The position numbers were made by a program, and so were the translations under genes. The notes beneath the pieces were generated by a model. The model did no database searches and was not told where the DNA came from. It saw only the letters and a program-made list of their open reading frames with translations. This document shows, piece by piece, positions 33,599 to 46,099 of a DNA stretch of 64,000 nucleotides. Origin of the DNA: Vandiemenella viatica (taxonomy: Eukaryota; Arthropoda; Insecta; Orthoptera; Morabidae); the NCBI GenBank assembly GCA_031002005.1, contig CM061921.1, positions 176,150,935 to 176,214,934 of the forward strand, given 5' to 3'. The stretch's first letter is position 1, and each line of letters opens with the position of its first letter.

Positions 33599-36500
33599 GT
33601 CCAACAAGGAAAGCCTTATGCAGTTTTTGCAAGAAAATGCTATCCCCATCTGCACTGTGACGGAAACATGGCTAAAACCCGAGGAGAGATTCACATTTCC
33701 AGGCTATAATATTATTCGCCACGACCGAGAGGACGGGTTCGGTGGCGTAGCCATCCTAGTACATTCCAATAGACACTTCACCAAAGTCTCATTGGATTTA
33801 CGAGGAATCAATATAGAATGTTGTGCAATTGAAACCTCTTTCAGAGGCCAGCGTTGTACAGTTCTGGTCATGTACAAGTCTCCTGGTACACCGCTATCCA
33901 AAGAAGATCTTCAATACATTTTCAGACAGATTAATAATCCGTTAATTGTCACCGGAGATCTAAACGCCCACCACCCAATATGGGGCTGCTCTACAGAAGA
34001 TAGACTGGGTAGGGATATAGTACAATTAATGGAAGACAGTAATTTAATACTACTTAATGACGGGTCACCAACAAGAATCAGCAGACCAACAGAATCTCCT
34101 TCCGCTGTGGATATCACCCTTGCGTCACCAAACATCGCCTTGGGCACAGACTGGTCTGTAATTCAACATCCCCTTGGCTCAGACCACTTGCCACTATTGC
34201 TGTCCTTCCCAAACTCAAAACAACAGCAATCGATGAGATATCCAAACTATAAATGGAATATAAGAAAAGCAAACTGGCAGCGGTATAGAGAAGCAGCAAC
34301 ACAAGAATTTGCAGATTTTGAAATGAGCGGTGATGTAGAGAGGGACTATCACAACTTTGTAGAAAAAATTGAAAACGCGGCTTCTTTCGCCATTCCAGTT
34401 ACGCGCCCCTTCACTACACGGAAACATACAAACACCGTGTGGTGGGATGAAGATTGTCAGCAGATGTTGGAAGAAAGAAAGGAAGCATTACGCAAATATC
34501 GGAGGTCGGCAACAGATAGTAACTTCCTCGCCCTAAATAAGATCCAAGCAAAAGCCAAACGTCTTTTCAAAGAAAAAAAGAGAATGGCCTGGAAAGAATT
34601 ATGCTCCACTCTAAATAAAGACATGCCCCTAAGAAGACTATGGGAGAAAATTAGAACATTTAAAAGATCTCAGCAGACATCCGAACCCGAGGTAGAACCA
34701 ACGGAAGCCGTTCTGGAAGAAATCCTAATGTCGTTAGCGCCTCCATGGGTGGAGCGGTCTGTTTCACCATGGGACAACAACGATAACAGCCACTGCAAAT
34801 TTCTTATGCAACCATTCGTCGTTGAAGAACTTAACCGGGCATTATCTGGAGGTAAAGGAACAGCCCCCGGTCCAGATAACATTGCCTATCCAATGCTTGG
34901 CAATCTACCTCTCACTCCCAAACTGTTGCTCTTAGAGATACTTAATTCAAGTCTGGTTAAAGAGCATAGAATAACAGAAATGAAGACAGCAAGAATAGTT
35001 GCCGTAAAGAAACCATCCTTGAGTCCCGACAAATCAACATCCTATAGACCAATCACATTACTATCGTGTGTGTACAAATGTCTAGAAAAACTGATTAAAT
35101 CACGGCTTGAATGGTGGTTTGAAAATCACTCGCTCACTACCACATCTTCAGTTTGGGGTTCAGGAAAGGCACAGGAACTACAGAAACACTCGCCCACTTG
35201 CTGGTTGACACTCAGCTATCTCTTAGTAGAAACCAAATAACATGGTTGCGGTGTTCATGGACTTAAAAAACGCGTATGACAACGTAGTATTGCCGATACT
35301 AGTGAAGAAGATGATAAAAATCGGGGTTCCCCGAAGATTCGTGATGCAATTGTACACATTGCTGCGGATATGGTGGCTACTTGTCAGAAAAATGGAAAAA
35401 TTTTGGGCCTCGATGTGTCAATAAAGGTCTGCCCCAAGGTTCGATCCTGGCCCCGTTTCTGTTCAATATTTACACGGCTGACTTGCATCTGATAACGCAA
35501 GGAGAAGCTACACTATTACAATATGCAGACGACCTTTGCATTTATACCGAAGCGGACTCAATCGAGGAGTGTATAAGAAGGTTAAGCAGGACACTACAAA
35601 GACTACAAAGCTGGCTTTTGAACAACGGTATGGAGATATCCACTCACAAAACAGCCGCCTGCATCTTTACTAGACACAGAATACCTACCATGACGAGGAT
35701 ACAAATAGGCCCATATACTTGCCCAGTTAAGCCCCACGTCAAGTACCTTGGCTTAATTATTGATAATAATTGAAATGGTCGGCCCATATAAGGAACATAC
35801 TTACCAAATGTGAAGCATCATACAATGTAATACGAGCCACAACAGGAGTATGGTGGGGCACCGAACCCCCAGTTGCAATACACCTCTACAGGGCGCTCGT
35901 ACGACCCATCCTAGACTACGGGTGTATCTTTTTTGGATCGGCGTCAGACAATACGCTATCCAAACTCAATAGACTACAATATAAAATTCTGCGTTCCTGT
36001 CTGGGGCCATGGGTCGACTCCTACTAACTCTTTGCTGGTAGAAGCTAAGGAGCCGCCATTGCACCTTAGAAGGCAATACCTCGCAACGAAAGCACTTCTG
36101 AAGTGGTCGCAATTCCTGGAAAGCGAATTGACTGAGAAAATCTCTCAGCTGATGCTACACTGCGTCACTAGCAGATACTGGTTTAACAGGACGATGCCAT
36201 GCATAGTAGCAGCCTATATCGACGTACAACCACTACAGAAGCAAATCACTAAGTCATGGCATATAGGATGTTTCACCACAAACTATAATAATCTTATAAA
36301 GAATTAAACATACAGTTAGACCTCTGCCAACAACGAAACTCACATGCTATCACTACAACATTGGCACAGCTCAGAGTGCAGTGGGGAGAACCTTTAATAT
36401 ATTACACTGATGGATCTAAGTTCGCAGACGCGGTAGGATGTGCATTCGTTGAAACATTCACAAACAGGTGCGGCAAATACAAGCTACCTCAGTCCGCAAG

Positions 36501-37263
36501 CATACTGACAGCGGAACTAACGGCGATCTTAGAAGCCTTACGGAATGCCAGCCACTCCGAACGTAAACCAGTTGTTATCCTCTCCGACTCAATGTCGGCA
36601 ATGCAGCTCCTACAGCACCACACAACTACCACCCATCCAAATCCTGTGGCCCTCGAAATTATAAACTGGATATCCATACTAGAGAAAAGGGGCCAGCCAG
36701 TCACCATGGCGTGGATTAAAGCACATTGTGGGGTACTGGGAAACGAAACAGCAGATGCGCTTGCCAAGGAAGCAGCCTATAATGGTGAGGTGAAATACCT
36801 TGATGTTCCCTACTCCGATCACTTTAGTTATTTCAAAAAGAAACTGACGACTGTTTGGGAGGTAGACTGGCAGACAGAAGCGCAGACAAAAGGTAGATTT
36901 TACAAAGCTGTTCAGCAAAATATTCCTACCAAACCGTGGTTTGAAAATAGCAAATTTCCCAAAAAATTAATTACAACGATCTTCCGCCTGAGAACAAATC
37001 ACGGGCGCTGGCGTCAACACCTCCATCGCCTGAATCTAGTTGATAACCCGACCTGTGACTGTGACAGCAATCAAGATGAAACCCCAGATCACATATTTTT
37101 TGGCTGCTGCAAATATACTGTGGCTAGCGACACCCTCATAAGTGCCTTGGTTAGGGAGGGACAGCAATTGCCTACATCAACACCAACCCTACTAGCCTCA
37201 AATAACATAAAAGTATACCGGCTTTTGTACAACTTTGTCGCCAGTAACAACATAACGGTCTAA
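33561..37263 (+). pseudogene. LINE B ORF2: endonuclease, reverse transcriptase, RNase H
   Basis: Domains in order. APE endonuclease: LQWNARSIRSNK, TETWL, GDLNAHHPIWG, AVDITLASP, GSDHLPLLL (33570-34210). RT: SYRPITLLSCVYKCLEKLI (35040-35096), then in other frames VFMDLKNAYDNV (35251-35286), GLPQGSILAPFLFNIYTADL (35427-35486), the catalytic QYADDLCIY (35519-35545) and VKYLGLIIDNN. RNase H: YYTDGSKFADAVG, AELTAILEAL, LSDSMSAMQLL and NETADALAKEA (36400-36780), then a C-terminal CDCDSNQDETPDHIFFGCC zinc motif. Catalytic residues are kept, but frame breaks near 35150, 35240, 35400, 35770, 36000 and 36310 inactivate it. Confidence 0.92.
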
Positions 37264-37737
37264 CAAAACTCAACTATGGTAAAAGACGGAAATACCCATA
37301 TTCCATCAAAACCTGATGATCAAGTCAATTCGTTCCTACACATGTAAATGTTGGTTCACAAGTAAATACCGAACCTAAACATGCATATAATTAAACAAGT
37401 AAATAATTAAATGGGTAAATACGTAAAGGCGTAAATAGTTAAATGTAGAAATACAAATGTATGTGACATGGGTGTATGTATACCTAAATATGTATATACT
37501 GAAATATGCAAATATTTAAACATATTGATAGGTAAATATGCAAATATAAATGTATGTGACAAGATTGTAAGACTAATTCAAATGTATATAGTTAAATAGG
37601 CAAATTGTAAAATATGTATATAGATAAAGAAGAAAATACCCAGAATGTAAACAAAATGTACGCAGCTTGGCTGCATGGCTACTTGCCAAATGCCATAAAT
37701 AAAAAAAAAAAAAAAAAAAAAAAAAACAATAGAGAGG

Positions 37738-37830
37738 GTCGCGAGTCGGTTGACCCCCGTAAACAAACCGAGGAAGCTTTGCTCACGTACAGTCGCTCTA
37801 GACACAACTACCTCATGGGACTTTTTTTTA
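37738..37830 (+). pseudogene. LINE A ORF2, short continuation after LINE B
   Basis: Directly after the second copy of the target duplication the frame reads VASRLTPVNKPR, lining up with AASFAIPVTRPF of LINE B ORF2. Similarity fades after about 30 codons. This is the main proof that LINE B sits inside LINE A. Confidence 0.6.
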
Positions 37831-39134
37831 AATTAATTTCCTACAACCTAATAGCCTATTACCTAGGTTACAAAACTAGACCGTTTTAACAATACATAAT
37901 TAGTTTAACATAGCTACATAAGTTCTCTGAGTGCAAGATGCTTACCTACACCTGGCCACGGGAAGGCTGGCCAGGTCCACTATATAGCGAACCGTTGTTT
38001 TGATTAATTTATAACAATGCTGTTGTTACATATGGGCAATTATCCACAATAGCATTACTGTGTTAAATGCACTCTCATTCCTAAACCCGCTACACTACCT
38101 ATACAATATTTAACTACTGTATCTACTATTAAAAAACAAAACTACCCACTACCAAACTACTACTACTACAACAATGAGTACAACGCTACATCTAACCACA
38201 TGGTGTCACAACAATAAGTATCGCTCTACTTCTAACTACATAATATCAGAATGAGTTGTCGAACTGCATCCCTCCGGCCAAGGCGACACAGCACATCAGA
38301 TGGACTATTGTGGGCCTCGCCTAGTCGCTTCCTATGTGCGACGGATATCTGCTGCTTTGCTTCGCTCAGTCAAGATTGTCGATAACGGTAAGTGGCGTAG
38401 TGGTTCTATCCTGTTCTCTCTAGGAGGCATTCCCAGACCACATGTTCTGGGTTACTTTCCTGGCCTCACTCGTGGAACAGCATAACTGTTACATTAAATT
38501 CAAAATATAGTATACCTGCAATTCCCAACTAACCAAGACCGCGCAGATTCACAGAGACAAAGTTCTTTGTTCCCTAGTTAAAATAATTATTAATATAGCC
38601 ATTTTTATCAATTAATGATTAATGAAACAACGAAATACGTTGATTTTTGAGGAATTACACCACTTTACTCACAACGTTGATAGCCGTCGCTGCTTTCTTT
38701 ATAAACAACAGACATTAAGTAGCAAAGGCAGTAATATGCGGAATTCCAAAGAGATTAGTTAACATAGACATGAAAAAAGAATTTTTATGGTATATAAGAG
38801 AGTGTTAATGTATTACGTTACACTTTCTTGCTCTGCAGCGTAATGCAACCGCGTATGAAATATAAACAAAACTTTAAGAGTAAATGGATAGGGCTTTTAC
38901 GAGAGTACGCTAATGGTGACGTAAGCCGCGAAATACAAATTACGAGGGTTCAGAAAAATGACTCCTTAATTTTTTACATCACAAAGACTGAATTTATGTG
39001 CAGAAACGGTTAATAGGGAGTAAGGGGACCTAGCGCTATCTGCATCTCCTTATTCAAGTCACCCATTCAAGAGAATAATATTAATATCAACTTTAACTGT
39101 GATAAAAACAATAAAGAAAAGTAAATCCAACTCC
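37831..39134. other. Intron, unassigned (possible LINE A 3' remnant)
   Basis: No RT wording is seen. The part 37930-38500 is GC-richer than its surroundings and contains ACTAC-rich stretches; it may be the 3' end of LINE A after a large deletion, but I cannot show this. Confidence 0.35.
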
Positions 39135-39156
39135 TATTTGAATTAGCGTTTAGATT

Positions 39157-39415
39157 TTTTTTTTTTTTTTTGTTTTTGTTTTTTTGTTTACGGCTTTACG
39201 CCTCGTCGACGTAAAGGTCTTGGCGGGAAAGGACTGGGGTCACGGAACAGGAAGGAATTCGAGAATGTCCTTTTTAAAGGAAGCATCCCGGCATTCGCCT
39301 GGAGTGATTTGTGGAAAACACGGAAAACCTAAATTAGATGCCCGGACGGGGAATCGAACCGGCGTCCTCCCGAATGCTATACCAGAACGTTAAATGTTCG
39401 CCCAGCACGCTTGGT
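39157..39415 (-). mobile_element. SINE family 1, diverged copy
   Basis: Minus-strand copy with T run (A tail) from 39157, ACGGCTTTACGCCTCGTCGA tail, body, B box and head ending at ACGCTTGGT. The A box region is mutated. A weak TATTTGA.TT duplication may flank it (39135 and 39415). Confidence 0.88.
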
Positions 39416-39525
39416 ATTTGAGTTTTTGAAACTCAAAGAATGAAAGTATAGAAACCATTTACATTTCCCATTACTTTTAGTTATAACGGATACTATTTTA
39501 AAGTTTTGTGTTATCTATTAATTCT

Positions 39526-39735
39526 TGCTGACCTTGTCCGATGGGTAAGAGATAACTCTCGAGCCTCACATTCAAAACCCCTCGGCGATCCAGTTTCAGT
39601 TTTCCACGGCTGATTAAACCGCTCCATGTTTATCACGTAAAAGTTCTTTCAGAATGTCTTGGCAGAATTCTTTCTAGATTTTAGTTCCCTATACTGTCCG
39701 GCCTCAAAGACCTTGGCGTGCAGGAGACGAAAAAA
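39526..39735 (+). mobile_element. SINE family 1-like, strongly diverged copy
   Basis: Retains GAGCCTCACATTC, GGCGATCCAG, TTTTCCACGG, CTTGGCAGAATTC and a purine tail in the order of the family, with much substitution. Confidence 0.55.
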
Positions 39736-39806
39736 AAGTCTTACCTATCGCATTCTGGATTAAAATATTTAAAACATTCGTATTAAAGAAGTAATTTCCA
39801 TCTGCT

Positions 39807-40557
39807 ATCACGATTTTTCACAAGAACTTTCTCAAATGAAAATAATTTCGTTTTGATGTTGTGTTTTGCAACTTTACGGATTTGTTATTCAACAGCCGGC
39901 CTCGGTAGCGAAGGGGCTATCTATAGTGCTATATCCGCATGCCGGATACTGCCGACTAAATAATTCTGTTTTACTTAAAGGCTTAATGACGTTGAAGTAA
40001 TTAGATACGAGAAACGCAGGAACGAGAAGGATTTTCACTGGCGCCTTTGAAAGGGACCTTCTCGGTTTTAACCGAGTGATTCCATCTAACATGAGTAACG
40101 GAAATCAGACTGGACGAACGGAAATTTAAACCTTCCGAAATCGAGGCTTGAGTGTTATCGCTACACACCACGTTCGGTCAGTGGTTCGATTCCGACAGAG
40201 GTCAAGGTTATTTAAGTAAGCGTTGAGTGTGGCTTCTGTCGTCTTTCACATCTATGGGCAAAACTAATTTGTATATATGTCAGCGCAAAGGACGATCACC
40301 TAAAAACGGTGAATAGCTATCACGTCGATAGCCACAAAAAATTTAAAAAATGTTATTCATCAAAAAACTTTTCTTTCATAACAGTATACAGAGTGTCTTG
40401 TGTTTTTGCTAAGCCCTGAGACTTTTCTTGCCACTAAAATTCCTTGACGTCGATGAGGCATAAAGCCATAAGCAAAAAAGATACAAAGCTTAAAAATTCA
40501 CAAGATTGCTGTCAGTTCTTCAAGCTCGAACACAATGATTATTGATTCTACTTCAAA
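39807..40557 (+). repeat. Inverted repeat pair IR1, left arm
   Basis: Matches the reverse complement of 43456-44246 over most of its length: CACAAGAACT.TCTCAAATG, AACCGAGTGATTC, CGAACGGAAATTTAAACCT, CACCACGTTCGGTC, GGTTCGATTCCGACAGAGG, AAAAATTTAAAAAATGTTAT, GATACAAAGCTTAAAA. The GGTTCGATTCC word is a B-box match, so a tRNA-related SINE may be embedded. Compared with the right arm it has lost most of an inner SINE family 1 copy. Confidence 0.8.
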
Positions 40558-42295
40558 CGATAATTCCTTTTAGTCAATTCAGTAGATTTTTTTGCCAATG
40601 TAAAGGAAAATACTGTGGAAATAAAGGTATGTAGATACTATCTTTACAATAAAAGCTACAATTCCCAAACAATATGAGCAAACCTAATGTGATATCGTGT
40701 GTGAATATGATCCAACGTACTACGGTATCTCATTTCAGAAAGTGACAGAGATGCTGACAGGCGTAATGCAGAGATTAAGAATAAAGGATTCATATGAAAT
40801 ATTATTGCAGTTAGGCAGTCATAAAAATGGAAATGACGAAACTGTTGTGACACAACGCTGTATTCAGTACATAATTATGTATTCGCCATTAAAAAATTTA
40901 ATAAAATTACTCTTTTTGCATTTCGGCTTCAAAATACTCTTAAAGAATCTTGAAAAAGTTCTACCTCGTACTATTTGTATGGAAAATTAATTAATTTAAA
41001 TTGTGAATTGATTGTGCAATTTTTTTAAAAAAACTGTATGCATACCATAAGGGAAACTGATCTGCTTCGATCTTTAGTTAAAATATTTAGATCTGACTCT
41101 AGTGAAAGAATGTGTAAACGTGATTGCAATCAGGATGGTTAACATGGAGATTAATTCCATGGTGTCGTAGATATTTTCGGGAGCGATTTTCCTCAACCTA
41201 ATTTAACTGGGCTGCATTCCTGAACGTTGTATCAGACAAAGCTTAACAGAGAAAATAATGATGGGGGAATAGAACCATACATACTTGACGAACCATGGTT
41301 TTCTGAACTTAATATAACAAGATGGTTGGTATGTATTTTCGTTTGGGCCTTTGTTTGACTTGAATTTGCTGTTTATGTGTACACATCAGTGTTACAACTA
41401 GGGTTGTTAACCTAAAGAGGGCCTACAGTTTAACGTGGATTCCGAACCACGGAAGCGTTCTGGCGTACTCAATAAGAAGGGTTATAATAACAATAATAGA
41501 TCGTAATCCGGACATAGTTGTAATCGAAGACGCAGAAATGTTTGATTCACTACAGATTTCAGATCTTAATCACATTTATGAAATTTCATGGCGAGAAGAA
41601 TTATGAAGCAGGTTCAGTACCCCTTCCTGGTATCCACATTTCAGTTTCACATCAATTCAGGCGAATTGGTTCCTTCAAATGCAATTGCCGATTTCCTTCC
41701 CTTTTTTCTCCCCAATCCACTCTCATCTCTAATGAGCTCAACGTAGAGGCGAGTAACAGAAGAACGTATGTATGGTTTTCAGAGGATAAATTTAAATTCT
41801 TCAATATTATCGACTGGCACCACCATAACTTCAAAAGCTAAATTTGGAATATAGAGCAAATATGATCCTTTATATTCAGATTATCGTATTCACAAATATG
41901 TGGTGCTTACACGAAAGGCAGATGTTTCGTTCATAAAACCTTTCTCATCGACCTGTGAAGAATTTGCTAGGTTGGTTTAGGGATCATAGTAAGTTCTTGT
42001 TACATTCATTTGCGTCGCTTCACCTTACCTAGTATTTAACATCCATTCACACATCAATATGATATAATCAATACGCCATTATGATTGTGTAAATATCCCA
42101 AACTAGCAGTATTCCTGCCGAAAAAATGAACAGTTACGAAATTTAGTTTTCATATTTCTTACTCAAGACTAATGAAGGAAGATGCAAATCTATGTTGGGT
42201 ATGATGGCAAACAATTCCGATATCATAATCCAATGAAATACACATCGTTTCCGTCAGGACGCTTACTCAACGGCTGCGCAACTTGTTTTCAAACT
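40558..42295. other. Region between inverted repeats, mostly unassigned
   Basis: Contains a short SINE core match at about 41415-41495 on the minus strand (GGCCTACAGTTTAACGTGG on plus). No gene seen. Confidence 0.45.
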
Positions 42296-43145
42296 TCACA
42301 GTGCAGCAGCGAAAATGAATAATTTAAGTGACGTTGATAAGGGGGCAGTTATTGCTCTATATGAAGAGGGGCATTCAAACAGTTAAATTTCTAGAACCTT
42401 GGGAATTCACAAATCTACCGACGTAAGATGGATACGGAGATATCAAGAGGAGCGAATTGTCCAGAGCGGTCCCACGCAGACGCTCGACGGAATCAACAAC
42501 TGGACAGGATCGGCAAATCTTTCGACTTTGCCGAAGCAACCATCTTTTTTAGTGGATTTCAGGTTGCAGGACAGCTTAAAGCTTGACATAAACACTAAAA
42601 CAGTCACAAGGTTTACGAACGAGACGTGCTGCAGTTAAGGAGTGGCTTTTACCTGCTCACAAACACGTTTAACCTTTCCATTTGATAATGCAACCACTGG
42701 AGACATGTCTTCTTTAGTGATGAGAAGCAGTTTACGACGGGATCTGCGGGTACTGTGATGGTATACCGCACACGTGCAGCCACCTTGCTGCAGGTTGTGG
42801 TGTGTTGTGGGAGTTAGATGGTTCCTGTGTGTCTATTCTGGAGAATGTTATGTTGTCATCTCAGGCAGAGAGCAAGTCACCAGTTCACCGGTTCCGCCTA
42901 GCTCAGAGGTGATCTTCAAGCACCCAAAGGTGCTGCTATAAACTTAATAGACAATTTGTGCGCAGAAATGGTCAAAATTATAAGAGGAAAGGTGCATGTG
43001 CCGACGATTCAGCGCCAACAGTCAGATGTTGATGATTCATGGGAAGAACATGCAGAAAATCGTAGTTATATTTCACGACTCATTAGTTCAATGAGCAGTA
43101 GAATGTGTGCTGTCATCGACACGTAGAGAGGCTGGACAAGGTAAC
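42296..43145 (+). pseudogene. Decayed Tc1-like transposase, second family
   Basis: The text SDVDKGAVIALYEEGHSN then GIHKSTDVRWIRRYQEER (42320-42455) is the helix-turn-helix N-terminus. TKTVTR.FTNETCCS marks the second helix-turn-helix, FSDEKQF near 42712 the first catalytic block, and SRMCAVIDT near 43094 the usual C-terminal end. The middle, including the second aspartate and the glutamate, is deleted or unreadable. It is not the same lineage as the foldback elements. Confidence 0.75.
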
Positions 43146-43455
43146 GAAAGTTAACACCGTGAATTCTTTTACTTCTCTCTCATTGGTCTGTCACACCTCT
43201 TTCACGTATCCCTGTGTTTACATCCTGATCCGTTTCGATGCATCATTTGCCCCTATCCGACACCTGGATTTCTGAGCAGCGTGCGGGTCTATATTGAGTC
43301 AGGAAGTTGTAAATGTTAGCCACTGGTAGCGTAATAGAACGAAGGGGTAAATTCTAGCAATGTGGGGCGCAGGCACGATGGTCTGAAAAAGTATGTATTT
43401 CTACCCGCTTCTTCATTTCTTTATAGCCTCATATATAAAATATTACACACAAATC
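43146..43455. other. No element recognised
   Basis: Nothing assigned. Confidence 0.4.
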
Positions 43456-44246
43456 CGAGTAGAATCAATAACCATTGTGTTTGAGCTTGAAAAATTCCCA
43501 GTAATCTTGCGAAATTTTAAGCTTTGTATCTTTCTTGTTTTTGCTTATATCTTTTTGCCTCATTGACGTCGGGGTGTTTAGACGCCGGAAAGGACGGGAA
43601 GGAGTTCAGCCATGGCGTTTTTGAAGGGACCAACCCGGCATTCGCCTGGAAACTATGGAAAACCAAAATCTTATTGATCGGACGCGGATTCGAGCACATG
43701 ACCTTCAGAATGGGAGATCCCAGCGTTAACGTTCACACACGATACTTTGTATACTGTTATGAAAGAAACGTGTTTGGATGAATAACATTTTTTAAATTTT
43801 TTATGGCCTTCGACGCTATAGCCATTCAGCCAGCTACGGCGTTTTTAGGTCATCATACTTTGTGCTGACATATTTACAAATGATTTTTGCTCATAGGTGT
43901 GAAAGACCACACAAGCCACACACAACGCTTACCTAACTACCCATGTCCTCTGTCGGAATCGAACCATCGACCGAACGTGGTGGGAAGCCATAACGTTCAA
44001 ACCTCGTTTTCGGGAGGTTTAAATTTCCGTTCGTCGAGTCTGATTTCGATTACACATGCTAGATCGAATCACTCGGTTAGAACCGAGAGGAAGAAAAACA
44101 GAATCATTGAGCCAGCAGTATCCGGCACGCTATAAATAGTCCTTCGCTACCTACTTTCCCTGCTGAATAACATAAATCCATAAAGTTGCAAAACACACCA
44201 TAACGTAATTATTTTCATTTGAGATAGTTCTTGTGAAGAAATCGTG
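43456..44246 (-). repeat. Inverted repeat pair IR1, right arm
   Basis: Reverse-complement partner of 39807-40557, about 790 bp. It carries an extra SINE family 1-like insert near 43565-43715, and its outer edge abuts the LINE at 44215-45990. Confidence 0.8.
43565..43715 (-). mobile_element. SINE family 1-like copy inside IR1 right arm
   Basis: GACGCCGGAAAGGACGGGAAG, CCATGGCGTTTTTGAAGG, GGCATTCGCCTGGAA and CGGACGCGGATTCGA match the family in antisense. The head is degenerate. Confidence 0.65.
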
Positions 44247-45990
44247 TTAGGAGAATCATGTAGGCAGAATCAAGGGTGGAACTGATTCGGTTGTACAACT
44301 TCTTTGTAAAAACTTTATACAAAACAGTCAGCAACGATATAAGTCGGTAGTTTTTGATGTTATGAATTCTTTCCTTTTCGTTTAGCAGGATATTTTTTTG
44401 TTTTATTCCGTGATGAATGGATTGAAGCACTGTGTAGGCAATAAGAGAAGACTTAGCCAAGTGATTGATAGTTTCTTCACCAACTAGCTTCGAAATATCA
44501 ATGGAGAGACCGTCGTCGCAAGCGGCCATGCCTGTTTTCATGGTATCTGTAGCATAACTGACTTTAGACAGAAATGTATGTGGTACTGTGGATGCCATGG
44601 GGATGATAGAGAATATCGGAGTTTCCTCTGAACTGCCATCTTGGTTGCGATAAAAACCTCGGATGAATAACAAAATTTCTTCTCTGTCAGGAATTGTCCC
44701 ATTGTTTTCATCCATTGCTATTATCTGCTTCTTACCGAATATATGTTTTCGTTTCGCTCTGTCTAAACCCGTTTTATTCTCTAAGCTTTCCCTTACAACA
44801 TTTTCATTGTACAACTTTATATCGGCTTTCATGTTTTTGCACAAAGTTTTACACAGCTCAGTATACTCTATCATTTCATTTAATTGTCAGACCGAATCTT
44901 CATTTCCCTCCTCATGTTCAGTAGATCTTTCGTATAATTGCTGAATTTGCTCTTTTGCAGGTTGTTACGACAGAAGCCGAAAACTTCTTGGCCACTCGTG
45001 ACTAATACTGCCGCCACGTCTTCATCGTTGGTTTCTTGAGGCTTTCCCAGGAGCATCTGTAGGAATTCATCATTGCTCTCCTTCAAGTTTTCAATATTAA
45101 TAATTTTGGCCTTGTTTCTTATGAGTTTATTTCTTTCTGCCGTACATTTATTTCAATCCTTGTTCTTACTAATTGGTGGTCGCTGTCAGTGTTAAACTTG
45201 TTCTGAACTGAGACATCTTTAACAATGTGAGGAGTATTCAAAAGAACAAAATATATTTAATTTTTAACGCTGAATTTTGGGCTTCTCCATGTACACTTTG
45301 TGGAAGGATGCTTTTTGAAAAAAGTGTTCATGATAAGCATTTTTTAGTGTCTGACGAATTGTACCAGTCTCTCAACTCTGTCATTCCTCTCATCAACCCC
45401 TATAATTACCCAGCACTGAGTCGCACTGTTACCATGGGCTGACCTTGGCATTAAAGTCATCAATAATCAGTATGAATTGGCAGTCACTTCCTTTCTCACA
45501 AATTTCCTTTTTGTTCTGGTAAAAATTCCCAATCTCGTCATGTGAGTGACTTGAAGTGGGAGCATAAACCTGCAAAATCTATGCTTTGTACTTTTTTTGA
45601 AACATTTAGAACTATATGATCTATCCTGCTGTATGCTGCTTCAAGCATAGATATCTTACCAGTGATGTTCTTGTAAGAACGAAGCTTTTCACGGCGTTGT
45701 AAATTTGGAAGAGATAGACTCCTTCGAAACGCCCAGAATTGTGACTTTTATTGACGGCAGGAAGCCCGAGAAGAGATTATTAAGTGATGTTCTTGTTTAA
45801 CTTCATTCAGTTTACCTTCATGCTCGCCGCTGAAGTAAAACTTCACTTAGACCGACAACGCTCCAATTGATCTTAGTGCTTCCCCAATTTCTTCAAGCCT
45901 GTCATTTCCCAGTAGTGGACGGCAGTTGTAGGTACAGACTTGCAATGTTTGAGTTCTACTGTTGGCAAAACTACTTTTTTGGGACATCAA
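44215..45990 (-). pseudogene. RTE-like LINE: endonuclease and RT N-terminal part
   Basis: On the minus strand, the start near 45960 reads TLQVCTYNCRPLLGNDRLEE, the first APE motif. Further blocks run to an open frame of 219 codons (44874-44215) with GLDRAKRKHIFGKKQ and IHNIKNYRLISLLTVLYKVF, the RT finger block (usually NYRPISLLSVLYKLF). The frame stops at 44215 where the IR1 repeat begins, so the RT palm is missing. Frameshifts lie between the pieces. The 20166-20560 fragment may belong to a related family. Confidence 0.78.
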
Positions 45991-46099
45991 AGCTGCTCCC
46001 ACCCGGAGATCCTATTGTAGAACTATTTTAACTGCGTAAAATTTAATGTCATTCATCACGAACTCTTAAGAGTGAAGCTTACCATAATAACCACGCCTG

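Larger units (their letters stand above)
31445..37726 (+). mobile_element. LINE B: near full-length APE/RT/RNase H retrotransposon
   Basis: A 6.28-kb insertion with a 5' UTR, two overlapping ORFs, a 3' UTR and an A26 tail (37701-37726), flanked by a perfect 13-bp duplication AACAATAGAGAGG. The 3' UTR (37264-37700) is full of GTAAATA/CAAATAT words. The domain set (zinc-knuckle ORF1; endonuclease, RT and RNase H in ORF2) places it in the I/LOA-type group of the jockey-related LINEs; the exact clade is uncertain. Frameshifts in both ORFs make it non-autonomous today. Confidence 0.92.
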
